A stretch of DNA of 64,000 nt from Eulemur rufifrons (GCF_041146395.1 NW_027182926.1:70001-134000), one strand, 5' to 3'; counted from the stretch's first letter, positions 23,501-34,583 are shown. Made by a program: numbers and translations. The notes: a model not told the origin generated them from the letters alone.

Positions 23501-25275
23501 CTATGCCTACAAATCACAATCCCATCGTTGATTTCTCTGAGTGAATGCACGCGGTCCCCAATATGACTCTCTCCCACTTCCAAACTGGAGTTTTGCAGGT
23601 GTACAAAACATCCCCCGAGAGTTGGTTTCTATGACTGTACCCTTTCCTATATATTACTCCTTAACTTCTTCCAAACTAGAGATTAGCATGGCTACAAAAA
23701 CGCCACCCCATAATTGCTTTCTCTACGCGAATGTAAGCGTTCCCATATATCATTCTCCTACTTCTTCCAAACTAGAGTTTAGTATGCCTACAAACCACCA
23801 CGCCGTCGTTGCTTTCTCTGAGGGAATGTAAGCCTTCCCATATATGACTCTCACTCTTAAACCAAAATAGAGTTTAGCAGGCCTACATTCCACACCCAGA
23901 GATTTGCTTTCTCTAAGTGACTCTAAGCTTTCTTATATGTGATTCTCAAACTTCGTCCAAACTAGAGTTTAGCATGCCTATAAAACACCACCCCATAGTT
24001 ACTTTCAGTGCGTCAAAATGTATGTGCTCCTATATGTGATTCTCGTGCTTCTTCCAAACTGCAGTTTAGTAAGCCTACAAACAACCCCATCGTTGCTTTC
24101 TCTGAGTGAATGTAAGCCTTCTCATATATGACTCTCACACTTCAACCAAAACAGGGTTTTGCAGGCCTACAAACCACCCGCCAAGACTTGCTTTTTCAAA
24201 GTGGCTGTTACCTTTCCTATATAGGACTCTGGAACTTCTCCCAAGCTAGACTTTAACATGTCTACCTGACACTACTCCGTAGTTGCTCTCGCTGTGTGAA
24301 TGTAAGTGTTCCTATATATGAGTCTTGTACCTCTTCTTAACTAACATCTGGCATGCCAAAATAACACTCCCCCATAGTTGCTTTCTTTGAGTCAATGTAA
24401 ACATTCCTATATATGTCTCTCGCACTTCTTCCAAACTAGAGTTGAATAAGTCTACAAACCAATCCCCGACAGCTGTTTTCTCTGAACGAATTTAAGCGTT
24501 CCTATATATGACTATGGCACTTCCTCCAAACTAGAGTTTAGAAAGCCTACACTCCACCCCTGTTCGTTGCTTTCTCTAAGTTACTGTATGCTTTCCTATA
24601 CATGGCTCTCGAAATTTTCCAAACTAGAGTTAGCATGCCTACTATACACCTACACATAATTGCTTTGTCTGAGTGAATATAAGCCTTCCTATATATGACT
24701 GTCGCACTTTTTCCAAATTAGAGTGTAGCCAGCCTGGAAAGCACCCCTTATAGTTGCTTTCATTGAGTGAATGTTAACATTCCTATGTATGACTCTCGCA
24801 ACTTTTCCAATCTAAGATTTTAGCAATGCTACAAATCCCCCGCCGAGAGTTCCTATACATAACTGTCCTCTTTTTCCAAGCTAGAGTTTAGGAAGCCTAG
24901 AATCCGTCCCCCCGTAGACGCTTTATGTGAACGTAAGCGTTCTATATATGACTCTCGCCTTCCTCCAAACTAGAGCTTAGCAAGCCTACAAACCAACTCC
25001 CTATAATTGCTTTCTCTGAATGAATGATATCGTTCCTATATAAGACTCTCGAACTTCTTCCAAACCAGAGTTTAACAAGCCAAAAAAGCACCCCCCATAG
25101 ATGCTTCCTCTAACTCAAAGCTAATATTCCTATATATGATTCAGCTTCTTCATCCAAACTAGAGTAAGGCAAGCCTACAAATCACACATCAATAGTTGCT
25201 TTCTATAAGTAAATGTAAGCATCCCTATATATGACTATAGCAATTCTTCCAAACTGGAGTTTAGCAAGCCTACAG
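20501..25275 (-). repeat. 94-bp satellite array, reverse orientation
   Basis: Same satellite on the minus strand: CTTTCTCTGAGTGAATGTAA, CATATATGACTCTC, CTTCTTCCAAACTAGAG and TTTAGCATGCCTACAAA recur every 94 bp or so. From 20,501 to about 22,150 it is collinear with the reverse complement of about 12,965 down to 11,310 (for example 20,792 with 12,672; 21,236 with 12,229; 21,510 with 11,955). A second set of the same variants occurs near 23,350-23,990, about 1.84 kb further on. Confidence 0.93.
24180..25275 (-). repeat. Decayed edge of the reverse satellite
   Basis: Monomers remain recognisable through CTTTCTCTGAGTGAAT-like and CTATATATGACTCTCGCAC-like motifs. They carry many private substitutions and length changes and have no close partner elsewhere in the window. 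This fits relaxed homogenisation at an array edge. Confidence 0.75.
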
Positions 25276-25430
25276 ACCCCAGGACTCCACTCCATAGTAC
25301 CCTGGGCATTGGCGCCTGCCTGTCATGCAGGACATAGGGGCGGACGCTCATCTCAGACACGGCATTGGTGGATTGTAGGCTTTTTTAAGTTTTTGAATTG
25401 AAGAACTCTGAGAATTGGAATTCGGTTTAG
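25276..25430 (+). repeat. Diverged island at the satellite/telomere-like border
   Basis: Directly after the last satellite monomer comes a non-hexamer segment with the island motif order: TACCCTGGGCATTGG, CATGCAGGAC, GCTCATCTCA, CGGCATTGGTGGATTGTAGG and AGAACTCTGAGAATTGGA. It is closest to type 2 islands but strongly changed. TTAGGG-like sequence starts straight after it. Confidence 0.65.
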
Positions 25431-25670
25431 GGTAAGGTTAGGTGTTAGGGACTAGGATTAGGTTTAGGGGTTAGGGTTTTAGGTTAGAATTAGGGTTAGG
25501 ATTACTGTTAGGGTTAGAGATTAGGATTATGTTTAGTGGTTGGGTTTAGGTTTAGGGTGAGAGGCAAGAGTAAGGGTCAGGGATTAGGGTTACTGTTAGG
25601 AGTTAGATTCAGGGCTTACAAAGGGTTTGGTTTAGTGATAGGGTTAGGGCTTACGTTTAACGGTGTGTGT

Positions 25671-25800
25671 TAGGGCACGGGCCCCGTCTAATGTACGGGG
25701 CACTGTGGGTGTGGAGCAAGGCTGCGTCCCCACTTCATCTTACCCTTGGTGTTGGGCTTCAACTGTCACGCAGGACAAAGGCAGAGGCTCATGAAACGCA
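25671..25800 (+). repeat. Diverged, truncated type 2 island
   Basis: GGGCACGGGCCCCGTCTAAT, then TACCCTTGGTGTTGGGC, CACGCAGGAC and AGAGGCTCATGA follow the type 2 order. The right-hand core (TTGTAGGC to GAAGTGTGAGA) is missing, and hexamers resume at 25,801. Confidence 0.6.
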
Positions 25801-26398
25801 TGGTTAGGATTAAGGTTTAAGGTTAGGGTCAAGGTTGAGGGTTAGGGTGAGGGTTAACAGTTAGAGTTAGGGTAAGGGGGTTAGGGATAGGGTTAGGGTT
25901 AAGGGTTAGGTTTATGGTTCAGGTTTAAGGTTAGCGTTAGAGGGTAGGGTTAGTGTAACTGTAGGTCAGTGTTGCGGTTAGATCTCTAGGCATTAGGGTA
26001 AAGGTCAGGGTTAGGGTTAAGAGTTAGGGTTAAGTTTAATGGTTAAGGATTGGGATTAGGGTTGAGGGTTAGGGTTAAGATTATGGGTAATGACTCAGGA
26101 TCAAAGGTTAGGGTTATTTTTAGGCGTAGGGTTAGCGTAAGGGGTTAGGGTTAATGTTAGTGTTGTTGGTAGGGTTAAGGTTAGGGTTGGCGTTTCAGAA
26201 TTAGGGATGAGGTGTTATGGTTATGGCTAGGAGTTAGCGTTAGATTTACGGTATAGGTCTTGTTCTCAGGGTGTCATGCATTAACGTTAAGATAAGGGGT
26301 TAAAGTTAGGGTTACGGTGAGCTTTACCTGTTAAGGTGAGCAGTAGGATCAGGGTTAGGTGTTATGTTCTGGGTTAGGGTTATGGGTGAGGGGTAGGG

Positions 26399-26600
26399 TT
26401 TATCCTTAGGGCACGGGCCCTGTATGCACTAGGAGGCGAAGTTAGGGGTCTGTGATGGTCGCTGGGAACCCACTCTATCGCATGCAGTGTATGGGCCTCT
26501 GGGTTTCATGCAGGACACTGTGGCAGAGCCGGCTTTCATGCATGGCTTAGTAGGATTGTAGGCTTTCAAAACTCTGAGAAAGCAAGAAGTCTGAGAATTA
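26399..26600 (+). repeat. Type 1 island (subtype c)
   Basis: GGGCACGGGCCCTGTATGCA, CTAGGAGGCGAAG, GTCGCTGGGAACCC, GCAGTGTATGGGCC, CATGCATGGCTTAGTAGG and GCAAGAAGTCTGAGAATT. The GCATGGCTTAGTAGG variant marks this subtype and recurs at 30,491 and, reversed, at 45,630 and 49,042. Confidence 0.8.
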
Positions 26601-26925
26601 GATTTCGGGTTAGGATTACGGCACGGTTTAGGGATGAAGATTAGTGGTTAGGGTGAGGGCTTAGGGTTAGGGGTTAGGGTTAGGGTTAGGGTTGCTGGTA
26701 GGGTGAAGGTTAGGTTTGACGTTTTAGAATTAGGGATGAGGTGTTACGGTTATGACTATGGTTTAGGATTAGAATTACGGGATAGGGCTTCTTCTCAAGG
26801 TGTTATGCATTCACGTTAAGTTAAGGGGCTAAGTTAGGGTTACGGGGAGGTTTATGTTTTAAGGTGAGCAATAGGATCAGGGTTACGTGTTATGTTCAGG
26901 GTAAGGGTTATCTGTTAGGGGTAGT

Positions 26926-27130
26926 GTTTATACTTAGCGTACGGGCCCTGTCTGCACTGGGCGGGGGGCTGGGGTTAGGGGGATGGCATTGTCCCCGGGA
27001 ACACACTCTATCGTACGCTGGGTATGGGCTCCTGGGTTTCATGCAGGACACAGTGGCAGAGCCCCCTTTTACTCATGGCATGGGAGGATTGTAGGCTTTC
27101 TAAACTCTGAGAAAGCAAGAACTCTGAGAA
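26926..27130 (+). repeat. Type 1 island (subtype b)
   Basis: Begins with GTTTATACTTAGCGTACGGG and contains GGGCGGGGGGCTGGGGTTAG, CCCCTTTTACTCATGG and GGAGGATTGTAGGCTTTC. The TTTTACTCATGG variant marks the subtype, which recurs reversed at 45,090 and 48,511. Confidence 0.8.
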
Positions 27131-28739
27131 TTAGATTTAGGGGTAGGATTCTGGTAATGTTTAGGGATGAAGATTAGTGTCAGGGTGGGGTCTTGGGTTA
27201 GGGGTTGGGGTTAAAGGTTAGTGTTAGGTTTAACAGTTACAGTTAGGTTTACGGTTAAGTCTCAGGGTTCGGGTTAAGGTTTGGGTTTAGCGTTTGGCAC
27301 AGGGGTAGGCTTCAGTGTTAGCTTCATGGTTAAAGATTAGGAGTACGGTTAGTGTGAGGGTTAAGGGTAAGGGTCAAGATTAAGGGTTCAGGTTGGGGTT
27401 AGGCTTAGGTTTAGGGTTAGGGGTCAAGGGTCAGGTTTAGGGTTAAGTGTTGGGCTTAGGGTTGGGGTTTAGTGTTATGTTTATCGTTAAGGATTAGGGT
27501 TAGGGTCAGGGTTAAATGCTTGGGTGCGGGTAATGGTTAGGGTCAGGGTTAAGGTTTATGGATAGGGTTAGTGTTAAGGGTTTACGGGTAGGTTTAGGGT
27601 TCAGGGTTAGAGTTAGCATTAGGGCTTAAGGTTAGGATTAGGTGGTAGGTTAGATTTTAGGGTTAGATCTAGGCGTTAGAGTAAGGGTTAAGAGATAGGG
27701 TTAGGTTTAATGCTTAGGATTAGGGTTAGGGTTTGGGGTTAAAGTAAGTGTTAGGGGTTAGGTTTAAGGATCCAAGGTTAGGGTTATTTTTAGCTGTAGT
27801 GTTAGGGTTAGGGATAAGGGATAAGGTTGGCGTGAGGGTTTTCCTTACTGTTAGGGTTAAGGGTCAGGCTTAGATTAAAGGTTAAGGTTAGGGTCAGCGT
27901 TAAGGGTTAGGGTGAGGGTTAACGGTTACGGTAAAGGTTAAGCGTTAGTGTTAGGGATTAGCAATTAGGGTTTTTGGTAAGTGTTAGGGTTAGGAGTTAG
28001 TGTTTTATGAAGGGGTATGGTTAGAATTAGGATTGGGGTTAGTGTTAGGGTTTGGTTTAGGAGTTAGGTTTAGGCTAAAAGGATAGGATTAGCGTTAAGG
28101 GTTGGGCTCAGGTTTAGGGTTAAAGTTTAGTTTTAGGGTTAATGTTTAGTGTTATGGTCCAGTTTAAGTGTTAGGGTGAGGGTTAACGGTTAGGATTAGG
28201 CTTAGAGGTTGGGGATATAGTGAGGGTTCAGTGTTAGGGTTAGGTTTAGGGTTCAGGGTTAAGGTTAGCTGTAGGGGTTATGGTTAGGGTTAGGTGTTAG
28301 GTTAGTGTCAGGGTTAGGTCTAGTCGTGAGGGTAAGGTTTAGGGTTAGCTTTAAGAGCTAGGGTTAGGTTGAATGGATAGGATTAGGATTAGGGTTAAGG
28401 GTTAGGGTAAGGCTTAGGGGTTAGGGTGAAGGGTTAAGGGTTTTTGTTAGGCATAGCGTTGGGGTTAGAAGTAAGGGTTCCTGTCAGTGTTAGGGTTGTA
28501 GGCAGGGTTACGGTTAGAGTTAGCGGTTTAGAATTAGGGTTAGGGATTAGGTGTTACAGTGACGACTAGGAGATAGGGTTAGAATTATGGGATAGGGGTT
28601 GTTCTCAGGGAATGGGTTATGCACTAACGTTAGGATAAGAGGTTAAAGTTAGGCTCACGGTGAGGTTTACGTGTTAAGGGGAGAAATAGGAACAGGGTTA
28701 GGTGTTATGTTCACGGTGAGGGATATCTGTTACAGGTAT
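27131..28739 (+). repeat. Inverted homologue of the 1.86-kb unit
   Basis: Between two type 1 islands, this stretch carries the landmarks of the 1-7,390 units in reverse: GATCCAAGGTTAGGG at 27,769 and TTTTCCTTACTGTTAGGG at 27,839. Spacing from 26,926 to 28,740 is 1,814 bp, close to the 1.86-kb unit. One such unit therefore exists here as a single copy within a longer island series. Confidence 0.7.
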
Positions 28740-28949
28740 TGTTTATGCTTAGCGCACGGGCCCTGTCTGCCTTAGGCGGGGGTGGGGGGAGGTTAGGGGA
28801 CTGGGATTGTCACCAGGATCCCACTGTATCGTACTCTGGGTATGGGCCCGTGGGTTTGATGCAGGACACAGTGGTAGAGCCTCCTTTCACGCATGGCATG
28901 GGAGGATTGCAGGCTTTCTAAACTCTAAGAAAGCAAGAAGTCTGAGAAT
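28740..28949 (+). repeat. Type 1 island (subtype a)
   Basis: Same subtype as the islands in 1-7,390, now on the + strand: GTTTATGCTTAGCGCACGGG, TTAGGCGGGGGTGGGGGGAG, GGATTGCAGGCTTTC and GCAAGAAGTCTGAGAATT. Confidence 0.82.
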
Positions 28950-29491
28950 TAGATTTAGGGTTAGGATTCTGGTTAGGGTTAAGGATGAAGTTTAGTGTTA
29001 GGGTGAGGGCTTAGGGTTAGGGATTAGGGTTAGGGTTAAAGGTTACTCTTAGGTTTAACGGTTACAGTTCGGTTTAGGGTTGAGGTTTACGGTTAGGGTT
29101 AAGATGAGGGGTTAGGGTTTGGTATAGGGTTAGGGTTAGGTACAGGGTTAGGGTTAAGTGTTAGGTTTACGGTTGAAGATTAGGATTAGGGTTAGGATTA
29201 AAGGTTAGCGTGAGAGTTAACGGTTAGGGTTAAGGTTAAGAGTTAGGGTTAGGGTTTAGGTTTAGGGTTAAGGGTTAGGGTTAGCTTTAGGGTTCGAGTT
29301 ATGTGTTATGGTTTGTGTTAGAGGTTAGGGTTAGGTTTACTGTCCACGGTTAGGGTTACGTTTAGGGGTTAGCATTAGGGTTAAGGATTAGGTTTAGGGT
29401 AAGGGTTTAGAGTTAGTGTTGGGCTTTAGGCTCGGGGCTTAGGTTCAGGGTCAGGGGTTAGAGTTGGTGGTAGGGCTTAGATTTATCGGTC

Positions 29492-29680
29492 AGTTTAAGG
29501 GCACAGGACCTGGTTAATCTACGGTGAGAGGGGTGCGGTCGGAGTCATCACGAAAGCACAACATCATTCCCTGGGCCCTGGGACAAGATCTACATGCAGG
29601 ACTCAGGCGGAGCCTCATCTCACACATGGCATGGCTGTATTGTAGGCTTGCTTCACTCGGGAATGGAAGTAGTGTGAGAA
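29492..29680 (+). repeat. Type 2 island
   Basis: AAGGGCACAGGACCTGGTTA, ATCTACGGTGAGAGGGGTGC, GGAGTCATCACGAAAGCAC, CCCTGGGCCCTGGGAC, CATGCAGGACTCAGGCGGAG, CACATGGCATGGCTGTATTG, TAGGCTTGCTTCACTC and GGAAGTAGTGTGAGAATT. It shares motif order with type 1 islands but is clearly a separate family. Confidence 0.8.
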
Positions 29681-30490
29681 TTAGGGTTAGGGTTGGGGTT
29701 AGGGGTTTCGAGTTAGGGGTTTGGCTTGGAGTCAGGGTTAGGTGCTAGGGATTAGTGGTTAGGGTTAGAGTTAGTGTTACGGGTTAGGTGTTAACTCTGG
29801 TTTAGGGGGCCAGGGTAAGGTTTAGGTTTGGAGTTAGCGTTAGGGTTAGGCGTTAGGGTTAAGGGATAGGGTTAGGGTTAAGGGTTAGGCTTAGGGTAAG
29901 GGTTCAGGTTTAGGGTTAGGGTCACGGTTAAGGGTTAGGGTGAGGGTTAACAGTTAGGGATAGGGTTAGGCGGTTAGGGATAGGATTAGGGTTAAGGGTT
30001 AGGTTTATGGTTCAGGTTTAAGGTTAACATTAGGGGGTTAGGGTTAGTGTTAACTGTAAGTCAGTGTTAGGGTTAGATCTCTAGGCATTAAGGTAAAGGT
30101 TAGGTTTAAGGTTAAGTGTTAGGGTTATGTTTAATGGTTAGGCTTGGGATTAGGGTTAAGTGTTAGGGTTAAGGTTAGGGGTTATGACTAAGGATCAACG
30201 GTTAGGGTTATTTTTATGCGTAGGGTTAGGGTAAGGTGTTAGGGTTAGTGTTAGTGTTGTTGGTAGGGTTAAGGTTAGGGTTGGCGTTTCAGAATTCGGG
30301 ATCAGGTGTTATGGTTATGGCTAGGAGTTAGCATTAGAATTACAGTATAGTGCTTTTTCTCAGGGTGTCATGCATTAACGTTAAGATAAGGTGTTAAAGT
30401 TAGGGTTATGGTGAGCTTTACCTCTTAAGGTGAGCAGTATGATCAGGGTTAGGTGTTATGTTCTGGGTTAGTCTTATGGGTGAGGGGTAG

Positions 30491-30690
30491 GGTTTATGCT
30501 CTGGGCACGGGCCCTGTATGCACTAGGAGGCAAAGATAGGGGTCTGTGATGGTCGCTGGTAACCTACTCTATCGTATGCAGTGTATGGGCCTCTGGTTTC
30601 CTGCAGGACACTGTCGCAGAGCGGGCTTTCATGCATGGCTTAGTAGGATTGTAGGCTTTCAAAACTCTGAGAAAGCAAGAAGTCTGAGAA
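30491..30690 (+). repeat. Type 1 island (subtype c)
   Basis: Near copy of 26,399-26,600 at +4,092 bp, including the GCTTAGTAGGATTGTAGG variant and the flanking CATTAACGTTAAGATAAGG landmark. Confidence 0.8.
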
Positions 30691-31015
30691 TTAGATTTCG
30701 GGTTAGGATTACGGCACGGTTTAGGGATGAAGATTAGTGTTAGGGTGAGGGCTTAGGGTTAGGGGTTAGGGTTAGGGTTAGGGTTGATGGTAGGTTGAAG
30801 TTTAGGGTTGGCACTTTAGAATATGGATGAGGTGTTATGGTTATGGCTAGGGGTTAGGTTTAGAATTATGGGATAGGGCTTCTTCTTTGGGTGCTATGCA
30901 TTAACGTTAACATAAGGGGATAAATTAGTGTTATGGTTAGGTTTATGTTTTAAGGTGAGCAACAGGATCAGGGTTAGGTTTTATGTTTGGAGTTAGGGTT
31001 ATCTGTTAGGGATAG

Positions 31016-31218
31016 TGTTTTTGCTTAGCGCACGGGCCCTGTCTTCACCAGGAGGGGGGGGGTTAGGGACTAGGATTGCCACTGGGAACCCGCTCTATCA
31101 TGCACTAGTTATGGGCCCCCGGGTTTCTTGCAGGACACAGTGGCAGAGCCTCCTTTTACTCATGACATGGGAGAATTGTAGGCTTTCTAAACTCTGAGAA
31201 AGCAAGAAGTCTGAGAAT
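31016..31218 (+). repeat. Type 1 island (subtype b)
   Basis: Near copy of 26,926-27,130 at +4,090 bp, with CTTTTACTCATGACATGGG. A run of nine G lies at 31,054-31,062. Confidence 0.8.
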
Positions 31219-31721
31219 TAGATTTAGGGGTAGGTTTATGGTAATGTTTAGGGATGAAGGTTAGTGTTAGGGTGCGTTCTTAAGGTCAGTGGTTATGGTT
31301 AAAGGTTAGTGTTAGGTTTAACCGTTACAGTCAGGTTTATGGTTATGTTTTAGGGTTAGGGTTAAGGTTAAGGTTTAGCGTTTGGTACAGTGTTAGGCTT
31401 AAGTTTTAGCTTTAGGGTTAAAGATTAGGATTAGGGTTAGGGTTAAGGGCTAGTGTGAGGGTTAATGATAAGGATCAAGACTAAGGGCTAGGGTTTTTGT
31501 TAGTGTTAGGAATAAGTCTTCGTGTAGGCTTTAGGGTTAGCGTTAAGTGTTATGGTTAGGGTTAGGTTTAGGGTTCATGGTTAGTGTTATGTTTATGGGT
31601 TAGTGTTAGGGTTAGGGATTAGGTTTAGGGTAAGGTTTTAGAGTTCGTGTTCAGCGTTACGGTCGGAGCTTATGTTTACGGTTAGGGGTTAGTGTTAGTG
31701 TTAGGGCTGAGATTTAGCTTT

Positions 31722-31912
31722 TAGTTTAAGGGCACAGGACCTGTTTTATTTACGGTGAGAAGGGTGCTGTCGGAGTCTCCACGAAAGCACAAAATCGTTC
31801 CCTGATCCTTGGGAAAGGACCTACATGCAGGACTCAGGTGGAGCCTCATCTCACGCATAGTATAGCTGTATTGTAGGCTTGCTTCACTCTGAGAATGGAA
31901 GTAGTGTGAGAA
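31722..31912 (+). repeat. Type 2 island
   Basis: AAGGGCACAGGACCTGTTTT, GAGTCTCCACGAAAGCAC, CATGCAGGACTCAGGTGGAG, CTGTATTGTAGGCTTGC and GGAAGTAGTGTGAGAATC. The subtype with CACGAAAGCAC is shared with 29,492 and, reversed, with 46,612 and 50,059. Confidence 0.8.
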
Positions 31913-32568
31913 TCAGGGTTAGGGTTTGGGTTAGGGGTTTGGAGTTTGGGATTATGGTTCGAGTCAGGGTTAGGTCCTAGGGATTAGGAGTTAGGGTTAG
32001 TGTTAGGGATAGGGGTTAGTTGTTGGGTTTGGGTTAGGGTGCTAGGGTTAGGTTTAGGGTTGGGGTTAATATTAGGGTTAGCGTTTAGGGTTAAAGGATA
32101 GGATTATGGTTAAGGGTTTGGCTTAGGGTTAGGGTTAAGGGTTAGTGTTAAGGTTTAGGGTTAAGTTCAGGGTTACGTGTTAGGGTGAGGGTTAACAGTT
32201 AGGGTTATGGTTAGGGTCTTAGGGGTAGGGTTAGGGTTAGAGTTAGGGGTTAGGATTAAGGGTGAAGTGTTAGGGTTATTTTTAGGCATAGTTTTAAAGT
32301 TAGGGGCTAGGGTAATGTTTGGTTTGATGGTAGGTTTAAGGTTAGGGTTAGCAGTTTAGAATTCGCATTAGGGATTAGGTGTTATGGTTATGGCTTGGAG
32401 TTAGGGTTAGAATTCAGAGATAGGAGTTGTTCTCAGGGTAAGTGTTATGCATTAACGTTATGATAAGGGGTTAAATTTAGGGTTATGGTGAGATTTACAT
32501 TTTAAGGTGAGCAATGGGATCAGGGTCAGGTGTTATGTTCAGGGTTATGGTTAGGGGTGAGGGGTAGG

Positions 32569-32772
32569 GTTTATGCTTACGACTCGGGCCCTGTCTGCAC
32601 TAGGCAGGGGGGGAGGGGTTTGGGGTTGCGATTGTCGTCGGGAACCCACTCTAGTGTATGCTGAGTATGGGCACTGGGGTTTCCGGCAGGACACAGTGGT
32701 AGAGCCTCCTTTTATTCATGGCATGGGAGGATTGTAGGCTTTCTAACGCTGAGAAAGCAAGAAGTCTGATAA
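32569..32772 (+). repeat. Type 1 island
   Basis: GTTTATGCTTACGACTCGGG, GGCAGGGGGGGAGGGG, GTCGTCGGGAACCCACTC and TTTCTAACGCTGAGAAAGC, with a 4-bp loss in CTAAACTCT. Several private changes. Confidence 0.78.
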
Positions 32773-33780
32773 TTAGATTTAGGGTTAGGATTATAGTTAG
32801 GGTTAGGAATGAGGTTAGTGCTAGGGTGAGGGATTAGGGCTAGGGATTATGGGTAGAGTAAAGGTTAAATGTTAGAGTTAGGTTTAACGGTTACAGTTAG
32901 GTTTAGGGTTACGTTTTAGGGTGAGGGTTATGGTTAGGGGTTAGGGTTTGGTACAGGGTTAGGGTTAAGTGTTAGGTTTAGGGTTAAAGATTAGAATTCG
33001 GATTAGGGTTGACGGTTAGTGTGAGTGTTAACGGTTAGGTTTGTGTTTAAGGGTTAGGGTTAGGGTTTAGGGCTAGTGTTAAACGTTCGTGTTAGATTTA
33101 GGGTTAGAGTAAAGTGTTATGGTTAGGGTTATGGGTTAGCATTAGGGTTAAAGGTTAAGGGTTAGGTTTATTTTCAGGCACAGGGTTAGGATTAGGTGTT
33201 AGGGTTAGTGTTACCGTTAAGGTTTTTTGTAGGCTTAAGGTTAGGTTTAGCAGTTTAGAATTAGGGTTAGGGATTAGGTGTTATGGTTATGGTAAGGAGT
33301 TAGGGTTAGAATTATGGCATAGGGGTTGGTCTCAGGGTCAGTTTTATGCTTAAAGTTAGGGTAAGCGGTTAAAGTTAGTGTTACGGTGAGCTTTACGTGT
33401 TAAGGTGAGCAATAGGATCAGGGTTAGGTTTTATGTTCAGGGTTAGGGTTATGGGTGAGGGGTAGAGTTTATACTTAGGGTTAGGGTTAGGGTTAGGGTT
33501 TAGGCTTAAGGATCAAGGGTTAGGGTTAGGGTTAGTGTTAGGGCTGTTGGTAGGGTTAAATTTAGGGTTAGCAGCTTACAATTAGGTGTTAGGTTTTACA
33601 GTTATGAATAAGAGTTAGGGTTAGAATTATGGGATAGGTGTTGTCCTCAGGGTAAGTATTATTCATTAACGTTAGGATAAGGGGTTAGGGTTAGGGTTAT
33701 GGTGAGTTTTACATGTTAAGGTGAGCAATAGGATCAGGGTCAGATGTTATGATCAGGGTTATGGTTATGGGTTAGGGGCA

Positions 33781-33982
33781 GTGTTTATGCTTAGGGCACA
33801 GGCCCTGTCTTCACGAGGTGGGGGGGCTCGGAGGCTGGGATTGTCACCAGGAACCCACTCTATCGTATGCTGGGTATGGGCCTCTGGGTTTCATGCAGGG
33901 CACAGTGGCAGAGCCTCCTTTCATGCATGGCATGGGAGGATTGTAGGCTTTCTAAACTCTGAGAAAGCAAGAAGTCTGAGAA
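33781..33982 (+). repeat. Type 1 island
   Basis: GTTTATGCTTAGGGCACAGG, TCACGAGGTGGGGGGGC, GTCACCAGGAACCCACTC, CATGCATGGCATGGGAGG and GCAAGAAGTCTGAGAATT. An open frame of about 100 codons crosses it and ends in hexamer-encoded RIRFRVRITV-like residues. I read this as chance. Confidence 0.8.
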
Positions 33983-34393
33983 TTAGATTTAGGGTTAGGA
34001 TTACGGTTAGGGTTAGGGATGAAGTTTAGTGTTAGGGAGAGGGCTTAGTGTTAGGGATTAGGGTTTGGTACAGGGTTAGGGTTAAGTGTTCGGCTTAGGG
34101 GTAAAGATTAGGATTAGTGTTAGGTTTAAGGGTTAGCTGAGGGTTAACGGTTAGGGTTAAGGTGAAGGGTTAGGGTTAGGGTTTAGGGTCAGGATTAGGG
34201 GTTCGTGTTAGGTTTAGGGTTACACTTAAGTGTTAGGGTTTAGGTTCAGGTTTAGGGTTCATGGTTAAGGTTATGTTTAGGGGTTATGTTTAGGGGTTAG
34301 GTTTGGTGTAAGGGTATAGTGTTAGTGAAGGGAGTTTGGGTCAGGGTTTCTGTTTAGGGTAGGGGTTAGTGTTAGGACTTAGATTTAGCGATT

Positions 34394-34583
34394 AGTTTAA
34401 GGTCAGAGGACCTGTTTAATCTATGGTGAGAAGGGTGTGGAATCGGTCGCTGAGACACCACAGCATTGTACCCTGGGCCTTGGGCTCAGACCTACATGCA
34501 GGAATCAGGGGGAGCCTGTTCTCATGCATGGCATGGTTGTATTGTAGGCTTGGTTAACTCTTAGAATGGAAGAAGTGTGAGAA
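34394..34583 (+). repeat. Type 2 island
   Basis: AGGACCTGTTTAATCTATGG, GACACCACAGCATTGTACCC, CATGCATGGCATGGTTGTAT and, at 34,567-34,583, TGGAAGAAGTGTGAGAA. This last motif differs at one base of 17 from satellite sequence at 10,534-10,550. Confidence 0.8.

Noticed and set aside
7514..23831. Many 60-96-codon open frames on both strands in the 94-bp satellite
   Set aside because: They are translations of consecutive monomers, overlap on opposite strands, show no recognisable domain and recur only with the repeat blocks.
7391..25275. CRISPR-like array, because of regular spacing
   Set aside because: There are no unique spacers. The whole 94-bp unit is repeated, and the surrounding sequence is eukaryotic telomere-like.
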